Below are positions 24,952-31,050 of a stretch of 34,161 bases of DNA, piece by piece. Position 1 is the stretch's first letter, and every line of letters starts with the position of its first letter. The position numbers and the translations under genes were made by a program. The notes beneath the pieces were generated by a model. The model had not been told where the DNA came from. It ran no database searches and saw only the letters and a list, made by a program, of their open reading frames with translations. This stretch comes from Microcaldota archaeon (GTDB taxonomy: Archaea > Micrarchaeota > Micrarchaeia > Micrarchaeales > Micrarchaeaceae), in contig JAJYWI010000024.1 in the NCBI GenBank assembly GCA_021791535.1, forward strand, positions 2,416-36,576, in the 5' to 3' direction.

Positions 24952-26232
24952 CTACTTCTTTTTCTTGCCAGCTATCTTGCCTGCAGCAGACTCGGCGTTC
25001 CCCACCTTGTCCTCTATGTTAGAGACCCTAGATCTTGCAGCTGATGCCCGCTTCTGCAGGTCGCTAAACGCCGCCGTCTTCTGCTCGGTGGTTGCTGATG
25101 AGAGCGCACTGAGGGCGCGCAGCTTGTTTGTTATGTCGTTTACGTCCTGGCGAGCGTCTGCTATCTCCCTCTCCAGGCCTGCCATCTGGCTCTTTAGCGT
25201 GCTAAGAGTATCGTCGATCTCTGCGGCTTCGCCGAAACCGGACTTCAGCCTCGCGACCTTCTCGCTTATCTCTTTTGATATGGCTGCTGCTGATGATTTC
25301 TGCGTGTTGAGCTCCTCGCTCATCTTCATGTAATAGTTGTTGAGTTCGACCCTGGAATCGCGTAGCCTACGCAGCTGCTTCTCCCGTTCCTTGGAGAAGC
25401 TGTTCAGCTCCTCAACGCTGGAGCTTATGGCTCTGACGCGGTCCTTGAGCTGGCGCTCTACGGTGTCAGCCTGTTTTGCGTACTCATTTAGCTTAGCGTC
25501 AATCTCCTTCTTAGACTGCTCTATCTGCCTCTCCAGCGCCTTGGACTGCTCTATCACGCTCCTCCTTATCTGGTCCATCGATTCGGAGCTGCTCTTGCCG
25601 ACCGCGGATATCTGGGAGTTTATGCTTGCAATCGATTTAGATATGGATTCGAGTTCCTGCCGGGCGTCGTCGACGCCCTTCGCGCCTCCTTCGCCGCTTA
25701 TGCCGCCGAGCCTGGTACTGAGCTCGATGACCCTCTTGTTTATCTCGTCATATATCTGCTCGGCTTTCTTCGCCATCTGCTCAAAGCCTCTATTCCTCTG
25801 CTCAACTGTTGCATATATGCTGTTGAGGTCGGCGATTGCGCGGCGTATTTCCGGCATCTCGCTGGCCTCGGCCTTCTCTGCGGTCGCAACAGACCCTTTT
25901 ATCGATTCTAGTGTCTCTGTAAGCTTGTCTAGGGAAAGCATCTGCGACTCGCTCTGCGCCATCAGCCCTGAGATCTCTGCCTCGGCCCTTGAGTGCTCCG
26001 TCGCCTCCTGCTCTGCGGAGAGCGTCGATATGGTGAGGAACATCTTTCCTACTTCATAGGTGATTTTGACTATGTTGCCTTTCTCAAGCACCTTGGCCCA
26101 GTTCTCCACTATCGACTGGTCGACTCCTAGAGCCACCGACACGGAAGCAAGATCCATCTTTCCTTTCTTCTTGAGTAGCTCGACCAGAGAATCTATCGTC
26201 GTCTTAGTCGATGGTGGCGCGTCGTCTGCCAT
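24952..26232 (-). CDS. Winged-helix plus long coiled-coil protein
   Basis: 426 aa. Residues about 10-70 (TIDSLVELLKKKGKMDLASV, SVALGVDQSIVENWAKVLEK, then GNIVKITYEVG) have the pattern of a winged helix with recognition helix and wing. Residues 75-415 are an almost continuous heptad-like coiled coil rich in Glu, Lys and Ser, ending KIAGKKKK. It has no TM segment. It may be a scaffold around the ATPase or a DNA-linked regulator of the operon. As first gene it lies next to a 22-bp palindrome that could be its own operator. The ATG at 26232 is the first codon of the operon. Confidence 0.7.
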   Translation of the reverse strand: MADDAPPSTKTTIDSLVELLKKKGKMDLASVSVALGVDQSIVENWAKVLEKGNIVKITYEVGKMFLTISTLSAEQEATEHSRAEAEISGLMAQSESQMLSLDKLTETLESIKGSVATAEKAEASEMPEIRRAIADLNSIYATVEQRNRGFEQMAKKAEQIYDEINKRVIELSTRLGGISGEGGAKGVDDARQELESISKSIASINSQISAVGKSSSESMDQIRRSVIEQSKALERQIEQSKKEIDAKLNEYAKQADTVERQLKDRVRAISSSVEELNSFSKEREKQLRRLRDSRVELNNYYMKMSEELNTQKSSAAAISKEISEKVARLKSGFGEAAEIDDTLSTLKSQMAGLEREIADARQDVNDITNKLRALSALSSATTEQKTAAFSDLQKRASAARSRVSNIEDKVGNAESAAGKIAGKKKK

Positions 26233-26242
26233 GAATACCGCC

Positions 26243-26264
26243 TTTAGTATAGTGCTGTACTAAA
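26243..26264 (-). promoter_or_regulatory. 22-bp palindromic operator candidate before the pilus operon
   Basis: TTTAGTATAG-TG-CTGTACTAAA has 10-bp arms with one mismatch. It lies between a TATA-like GGTATTAAAGG (about 26265-26275, minus strand) and the ATG at 26232, where a bound protein would block initiation. The wHTH protein encoded first in the operon is a candidate ligand. Confidence 0.5.
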
Positions 26265-26279
26265 CCTTTAATACCTTGC

Positions 26280-26972
26280 CTAGAATGCGCGTCTGTAGAA
26301 TAGCGAGAAGAAAAGGGCTATCACAAGCATGAATATTATCGTTGATAGCGGTATCGGGGTGAATATCAGCATCAGCACGAAAATCGTGCCCATGGTGGTG
26401 AGGTAGATCGGCGCGCTCCACGCAAGCACCTTGCTGCCATCAAGCGGGAATATCGGAAGCATGTTGAAGAAGGCAAGGAGTATGCTTATGAATATTATGA
26501 AGTAGAGCGCCTCGCCAATGTAGGAACCTGCGGAAGGGGCGAGAATGTAGAAGAGCACGAGCGACGCGCCAAACACGACGAAATTCGTGAGCGGGCCTGC
26601 AAGCGAGACTATGCCGTTCTCTCTCCTAGTGAAATTATGGGCGTATATCATCGTAGCTCCAGGTATGCCAAGGAGGAAGCCGAACGCGCCAGTGGCGAGG
26701 GTTATGCCGAGGCCCATGAATGAGGTGCGAAAGCCAGCTATTGCACCATAGTGCTGCGCTACGAATTTGTGCATCAGCTCGTGGAGGACGAAGCTCAGCG
26801 TCACGCCTATCGCAGCTATCGGGAGGAGGAGCAGGAAGTTGCCTGCGAATTTCGAATTGCCGGCTCCGAATATGCCACCAGAGAGGGTGAGCGACATGGC
26901 TATGATAAGCACAATATCGGCTATGATAATGTCCCTGACCTCGATATGCCAGGTGGTGTTCTCGCGCATCAT
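26280..26972 (-). CDS. M50 family (site-2-type) membrane metalloprotease
   Basis: 230-aa polytopic protease. The zinc motif HELMH lies at about 64-68 inside a TM helix (SFVLHELMHKF). The third ligand is in FFNMLPIFPLDGSKVL near 169-184, the family's NxxPxxPLDG motif. Surrounding hydrophobic segments give about six TM helices. It cuts substrates within the membrane, possibly anchored regulators. ATG 26972 (or 26969) is preferred to a TTG at 27011 because TTTTATACC lies 25 nt upstream. That TATA box is shared with the divergent tRNA-Gln. Some M50 proteins of this type are non-canonical Rip1-like; the substrate is unknown. Confidence 0.88.
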   Translation of the reverse strand: MMRENTTWHIEVRDIIIADIVLIIAMSLTLSGGIFGAGNSKFAGNFLLLLPIAAIGVTLSFVLHELMHKFVAQHYGAIAGFRTSFMGLGITLATGAFGFLLGIPGATMIYAHNFTRRENGIVSLAGPLTNFVVFGASLVLFYILAPSAGSYIGEALYFIIFISILLAFFNMLPIFPLDGSKVLAWSAPIYLTTMGTIFVLMLIFTPIPLSTIIFMLVIALFFSLFYRRAF

Positions 26973-26991
26973 CAATAATGATTGGGCAACA

Positions 26992-27001
26992 GGTATAAAA
27001 T
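26992..27001. promoter_or_regulatory. Shared bidirectional TATA box (tRNA-Gln / M50 protease)
   Basis: GGTATAAAAT is centred about 30 nt before the tRNA-Gln 5' end and 25 nt before the protease ATG on the other strand. Confidence 0.6.
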
Positions 27002-27026
27002 AGGTTAGCAAATAATATAGTTGCGC

Positions 27027-27099
27027 AGCTCCATCGTCTAGTGGTCAAGGACACCAGGCTCTGGACCTGGGAACCCCAGTTCGAATCTGGGTGGAGCTA
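27027..27099 (+). tRNA. tRNA-Gln (CTG anticodon)
   Basis: The acceptor stem AGCTCCA pairs with TGGAGCT (27092-27098), with discriminator A27099. The D arm starts TCGTCTAGTGGTCAAGGA. The anticodon stem is CCAGG/CCTGG with loop CTCTGGA, giving anticodon CTG, which reads CAG. The T arm is CCCAG-TTCGAAT-CTGGG. There is no intron. A partial copy of the T arm (about 27123-27137) follows directly downstream. Confidence 0.95.
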
Positions 27100-27141
27100 A
27101 TGCGGATTCTTGTCGTCGGAGACCCGGATCGAATCTGTAGG

Positions 27142-27561
27142 TTATCCTTCACTAAGAATCTTTAGTAGATTGCTGGTGGTAAAAACTGATATCACTTTCT
27201 GCATCTTGAAATGTCTGTCGTCACTCCATATGCCGTCATTGTCTATATAAAGTGCTAACGCGATAAACGGCGTGTCATCCGGATCTATCTTATCCATTAT
27301 CTTCATCGCGGTTTCAAACTTTACCTTAAGCGCAGAATCATCAACAACATATATACGTTTGAAAAACAGGGCAAGTAGCCCATCAAGATCCTTTTCGGAT
27401 ATTTTTGCCTTTTTTAGTATCTCGACCCTATGTTCGCGAAGCTCTTTTCTTGTGAATTCTGCGGTCACCAGCTCGAATTTGTTAGAGAGTATTACCTTCC
27501 TGCTTGCTCCATCCTTGATGAGCGCGGCTATTATCCTATTAGTATCAGTTATGAGCCTCAT
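27142..27561 (-). CDS. vapC: PIN-domain toxin, VapC-like
   Basis: 139-aa PIN nuclease. Acidic residues are at D6 (LITDTNRII), E40 (FTRKELREH), D95 ([13 protein letters not shown]) and D114 (WSDDRHF), the expected metal site. VapC toxins cut RNA, often tRNA or rRNA, when their antitoxin is lost. The start overlaps the vapB 3' end by 17 nt. The pair sits just downstream of tRNA-Gln. Confidence 0.85.
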   Translation of the reverse strand: MRLITDTNRIIAALIKDGASRKVILSNKFELVTAEFTRKELREHRVEILKKAKISEKDLDGLLALFFKRIYVVDDSALKVKFETAMKIMDKIDPDDTPFIALALYIDNDGIWSDDRHFKMQKVISVFTTSNLLKILSEG

Positions 27562-27778
27562 GCACTAGCCTTTTGCGAATCTCGTGCTTTATCTCGTGCC
27601 CTATCCTCTCTGCGTCATCTTCGGTAAGCTCGCTCTTGCTAAGGAGCCTGTCCGCTGCACGGATCTCCTCGAGCCTCCGCTTTATGGCCTGCCTGGCTAC
27701 TTCGCTCCACTTCAGCTCTTTGTGTCTTTTCATTTCCTTGAACAGTTCTACAGGTACTGATAGTGTTATGTTGACCAT
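27545..27778 (-). CDS. vapB: VapB-like antitoxin
   Basis: 77 aa. ATG 27778 gives [20 protein letters not shown], then [20 protein letters not shown]: a beta strand and two helices of a ribbon-helix-helix domain, followed by a charged helix that would wrap the toxin. The frame extends upstream to 27826, but that part lies in the promoter. ATTTATA on the minus strand (27811-27817) would start transcription about 10 nt before the ATG. Confidence 0.82.
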   Translation of the reverse strand: MVNITLSVPVELFKEMKRHKELKWSEVARQAIKRRLEEIRAADRLLSKSELTEDDAERIGHEIKHEIRKRLVHEAHN

Positions 27779-27785
27779 ACATATC

Positions 27786-27815
27786 ACACATATAATTATG
27801 TGCAAACACATATAA
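27786..27815. promoter_or_regulatory. Operator candidates upstream of vapBC
   Basis: The direct repeat ACACATATAA occurs at 27786-27795 and 27806-27815, 20 bp (two helical turns) apart. CACATA-TAAT-TATGTG forms a palindrome at 27787-27802. They overlap the vapB TATA box and likely transcript start, as expected for RHH autorepression. Confidence 0.55.
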
Positions 27816-27840
27816 ATACTTTGCATTATTCAGAAACAGG

Positions 27841-28136
27841 CGATTTCAAAGGCCCATACCATAGTACAAGGTATAGAAAGCGTTGAAAATACGATATTAA
27901 AACCCATTTCTAATAGGGCTGGTTCATAACTTGAATTTGTTCAATATAGGGCGGAGTTACGTGAAGAGGGGAGACCGGCCCCACTCTTAAGATATGATAT
28001 ATGGCGTGGGGAGAGGGCTTACTTTTATACCAGGCTTGGAGGATTTGCCAAAGCCAATCCCATCATGGATAGGCCATCACACATCGCAATTTAAAGGCTT
28101 GTTTTGCATATTAAGTTAGGCATTGGACGTGGTTCT
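27841..28136 (+). other. Intergenic leader region with competing hairpins
   Basis: No gene seen in about 300 bp. AGAGGGG (27965-27971) can pair with CCCC-AC-TCT (27979-27987), while CCCCAC (27979-27984) can instead pair with GTGGGG (28006-28011); the two folds exclude each other. TATA-like sites occur at about 28023-28030 and 28089-28098; the second is about 44 nt before the trkA ATG. I could not match it to SRP RNA, RNase P RNA or a known riboswitch. Confidence 0.4.
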
Positions 28137-28562
28137 ATGGCTGAAAAACGTTTCGAGATACGCGACCACGTGATCGTGTGCGGCTTAGGCATGGTGGGCC
28201 GCAAGGTCGTTGAGATACTCCTGGAACACAATATAGGTTTCGTCGTAGTGGAGATTGACCCTCGTGCGGCAGCAAGGGCAGAGGAGTTAGGCTACAAGGT
28301 CATAAACGGCGATGCGACGGCGTCCAGGACGCTCCGCAGTGCCGGAATAATGAATGCGAAGGCCATAGCCGTAGTGATGGACAACGATGCAAAGAACCTC
28401 TTCACTGTGCTGACCGCAAGGGACCTCAACAAGAAGATATTCATAGCTACGCGCAGCAACGATGACTTCGTCAGGGAGAAGCTTGTGGACGCAGGCGCGG
28501 ATTACATCGTGATGCCGCAGAAGACCGCGAGCAAGGAGATAGTCAGGGAGCTCCTGAAGTAG
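28137..28562 (+). CDS. TrkA-N (RCK) domain protein, cytosolic
   Basis: 141-aa single RCK-N domain. RDHVIVCGLGMVGRKVVEIL contains an intact G-x-G-x-x-G loop. Beta2 ends VVVEIDP with its acidic residue. INGDAT and GADYIVMPQ follow as in TrkA/KtrA. It binds NAD(H) or ADP/ATP and gates a partner K+ channel or transporter. ATG 28137 is chosen over an upstream start at 28104, which lies between the TATA box and the ribosome-binding region. It is the first gene of a three-gene operon of the same fold; the other two carry membrane anchors. Confidence 0.85.
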   Translation: MAEKRFEIRDHVIVCGLGMVGRKVVEILLEHNIGFVVVEIDPRAAARAEELGYKVINGDATASRTLRSAGIMNAKAIAVVMDNDAKNLFTVLTARDLNKKIFIATRSNDDFVREKLVDAGADYIVMPQKTASKEIVRELLK

Positions 28563-28570
28563 GTGCGCAT

Positions 28571-29344
28571 GTGAATGTGCCAGAGATCGAGAGGAAGAGC
28601 ATAGCCGGCAGGACTCTCGTAGGGCTTGCTATAGCCGCGCTCATCTTCGGCCTTGCCACGCTTTACATAGTCTACAGCATATCACACAGCATATATCTCT
28701 CGGCATACTACACGATAGCATCAATGTTCGATGCTATAGGAATAAATGTCGGCCCTGCCCTGAATGCCTTGGCCCCTGCCTTCAGCACGGCCTTCGATGA
28801 GATAATACTTATAACAGTAATAGACGGAATAGCGAAGATAGTGGCGGTTGGTCTCGCCCTCGCTGCTATAATTGAGATAATAACAGGTACGGCGTTGCTT
28901 TCGAAGGTTAACACGATAGCTGCTAGGAGGCTCAAGGACCACGTAATCGTGTGCGGATACGCGAAGATGTCTGAACGGCTCTGCAATGAGCTGCAGGAAC
29001 ACAAGGTGAGGTTTCTGGTCGTTGACATCAACCAGGATGTGGTAGAAATGCTGCACGACAGGGGCTACATAGCGATAAACGGAGATTTCACGAACGAGGA
29101 CGTGCTGAAAAGCGCGGCGGTAGAGCGCGCCAGGGCAGTTGTATTTGCGACAAAGAATGATACGGCTAACCTGCTCGGCATAGTTACCGCACGGCACCTG
29201 AACTCTAATGTCAGGATAGTGTCGAGGGTGTCAGAAGAGGACATAATGACAAAGATGCAGAGGGCCGGGGCTGAGCAGGTTGTCATACCAGAGGTGCTGA
29301 CTGGCATAGAGCTCGGCAGCTACATCAGATCCAAGGTGAGATGA
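28571..29344 (+). CDS. Two-TM (channel-like) protein with TrkA-N domain, no visible K+ filter
   Basis: 257 aa. TM helices at about 12-36 and 78-106 are followed by an RCK-N domain (KDHVIVCGYAKMSERLCNEL, VVDINQD, INGDFTNEDVL, GAEQVVIPE). Architecture matches two-TM K+ channels of the MthK type. However, the segment between the helices (YYTIASMFDAIGINVGPALN, then ALAPAFSTAF) has no TVGYG selectivity filter. It may be a channel regulator, a non-selective pore or a membrane-bound ligand sensor. GTG start after GGTG at 28562-28565. The stop overlaps the next start as ATGA. Confidence 0.78.
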   Translation: MNVPEIERKSIAGRTLVGLAIAALIFGLATLYIVYSISHSIYLSAYYTIASMFDAIGINVGPALNALAPAFSTAFDEIILITVIDGIAKIVAVGLALAAIIEIITGTALLSKVNTIAARRLKDHVIVCGYAKMSERLCNELQEHKVRFLVVDINQDVVEMLHDRGYIAINGDFTNEDVLKSAAVERARAVVFATKNDTANLLGIVTARHLNSNVRIVSRVSEEDIMTKMQRAGAEQVVIPEVLTGIELGSYIRSKVR

Positions 29345-30072
29345 TGGTACTGATAAAGAGGAGGAATACAAACTACATATTGCTCGCTGCTGCCATGCTG
29401 CTCTTCACTGTCGCGGTAGTGCTGACTGCGGCAGCCGGAGTGAAGATAGGGCTATCTCTGGTGTGGAACCTGCTCGCTGCGCTTTACGTTTACTACGACA
29501 TAATACCCGCAAGCCTCGCAGACACGCCATTCGTGCTTGTGGCTAGCCTGCTTGACGCCTTCGTATTCGCCCTCTTCACCGTCTTCCTTGCCACATGGTT
29601 CACTCAGCTGCTCAGAAGCATAAACATAAGCGAATACTTCAGTGTTTCAAAGATAAGGCGCCTGAAAGGCCATGCGATAATAGTGCCGTACAACAACTTC
29701 TCTAGGACTCTGGCGGAGGAGATGCGTAAGGCTGGCATTAAATTCGTTGTGCTGGCGGAAAACCAGTTGCAGGCCTCTAAGCTCTACAGCAGGGATATGC
29801 TCGCGGTTGTTGGCACAGTGCGCGGCGACGACTCCTTCAAGAATGCAGGCATAGACAGGGCCGCTTACGTGGTCGCATGCGATGACGATGATGTTAAGAA
29901 TGCGCTCATAGCCATAACCGCCAAGGACGCAAACCCTGAAATAAAGGTCATATCGAGAGTGGTAGACGAAGAGAATATGCCAAAGCTCGACAAGGCCGGC
30001 GCATCCTGGGTAATACTGCCTGGCATAACCGCAGGGGAGAGCATAGGCAACGAGATAGTTAAGAGGTCTTAG
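29341..30072 (+). CDS. Two-TM protein with degenerate TrkA-N domain
   Basis: 243 aa, the third paralog in the run. TM helices at about 10-33 and 62-86 precede an RCK-like fold in which the glycine loop is lost (GHAIIVPYNNFSRTLAEEM). Beta2 ends VVLAENQ, and the later VVGTVRGDDSFKNAGIDRAA and KVISRVVDEENMPKLDKAGA still align with its neighbours. Nucleotide binding is therefore probably lost, leaving an assembly role. There is no selectivity filter. The stop overlaps the stop of the convergent 304-aa gene (TTAG). Confidence 0.75.
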   Translation: MMVLIKRRNTNYILLAAAMLLFTVAVVLTAAAGVKIGLSLVWNLLAALYVYYDIIPASLADTPFVLVASLLDAFVFALFTVFLATWFTQLLRSINISEYFSVSKIRRLKGHAIIVPYNNFSRTLAEEMRKAGIKFVVLAENQLQASKLYSRDMLAVVGTVRGDDSFKNAGIDRAAYVVACDDDDVKNALIAITAKDANPEIKVISRVVDEENMPKLDKAGASWVILPGITAGESIGNEIVKRS

Positions 30073-30983
30073 TCATGCGATGCGGGTGGGGGAGGCGGGG
30101 CTCCACGCTTGCCGAGACGCCTTATGCGCTCTTCCGAGACCTTGCCGCGAAGCACGGCCATTGCCAGCGCATTGCTACTGAGAGGCTTTTGGCCAGCGCG
30201 CTGCATCTCCTTAATGAACTCGTCTACAATCATTTTTTCCCTGTCGCCTTTCAGCTTTTTATTAGCTGCTGTGTGCGCACTCAGGCTTTCCTCGCTGGCG
30301 CGACGTTGGGCCGCAGCTCCTCTCTGGGATGGCAGTCTGTCATAAAGGCGTGCCGCCCCGGCAGCCGCCAGCCCTACAATGGGGATGTTGGCTCTGAAGA
30401 GCGGATTGCCCCACCTATCGGTGTACTTGCTCCGTATCTCTCCGATCTGCCGGTCGTCGGTGGTCCTCCTTGCTATCCTTGGCTCGGCTGCCTTAGATGG
30501 ACCATTGGGGGTCGCCTGCTCGACAAGCCTCGTTCTATTGTATTCCATGCCAACAGCCGTTCCGCCAACTGTGGCCACCGCGGCCATCGCTGCAGCCTGT
30601 GCTGGCGTTGGTGTGATGCCGCGGAGCTGTGCATCTTTCCCAGCGGTAGCGAGCGCTTCGACATGTGCAGCTTCAGGATGAGCACCGGGGTTTTTCACGT
30701 TGTAATACGCTTTTTTGACAACTTTGTTGCCAAAACTACCCGCGCCTCCTGTTTTCTTTGCAGCTTTGATGGTGCTTTTCGGGATGTTTAACCCTGACTT
30801 GAGCCCTCTGCCTGCGCCTCCGGTTGCCGTGGCTCCCTTTATGCCCATGAGCGCGCCTATGCCGAACACGGCGAAAAGGTCGCTTCCCCTTGTGAGGCCG
30901 GCAGCGGCCGCTATAAGGATTATGATTATGACTATAGGTATGAATGCGTATATCGCACCTATGCTTAGCGCAACCTGAAGCAT
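30069..30983 (-). CDS. Hypothetical Ala/Gly-rich membrane protein
   Basis: 304 aa, not recognised. Two N-terminal TM segments (about 5-28 and 36-50) lead into a basic, Gly/Ala/Lys-rich region (KSTIKAAKKTGGAGSFGNKV). Further weakly hydrophobic stretches lie at about 130-147 and 205-218. A charged helical C-terminus ends in GAPPPPPASHD. TATA-like sequence at about 31014-31022 (minus strand) suits ATG 30983. It probably lies at the cytoplasmic membrane; its role is unknown. Confidence 0.6.
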   Translation of the reverse strand: MLQVALSIGAIYAFIPIVIIIILIAAAAGLTRGSDLFAVFGIGALMGIKGATATGGAGRGLKSGLNIPKSTIKAAKKTGGAGSFGNKVVKKAYYNVKNPGAHPEAAHVEALATAGKDAQLRGITPTPAQAAAMAAVATVGGTAVGMEYNRTRLVEQATPNGPSKAAEPRIARRTTDDRQIGEIRSKYTDRWGNPLFRANIPIVGLAAAGAARLYDRLPSQRGAAAQRRASEESLSAHTAANKKLKGDREKMIVDEFIKEMQRAGQKPLSSNALAMAVLRGKVSEERIRRLGKRGAPPPPPASHD

Positions 30984-31050
30984 CCTACCGCCCTGATATT
31001 ATATGGCTTCCAAGATATAAATAGCTAACTCAAGGTGCGTTTACTGACGT

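Noticed and set aside
20303-26232. Archaellum gene cluster
   Set aside because: No arlB-type archaellin with a clear class III signal, and no arlC-H genes; two split platforms and LamG subunits fit a Tad-like pilus better.
30075-30791. Long + strand ORF opposite the 304-aa gene
   Set aside because: Composition is that of an antisense shadow (Cys/Arg/Ser-rich, no domain); the minus-strand gene has TM helices and a promoter.
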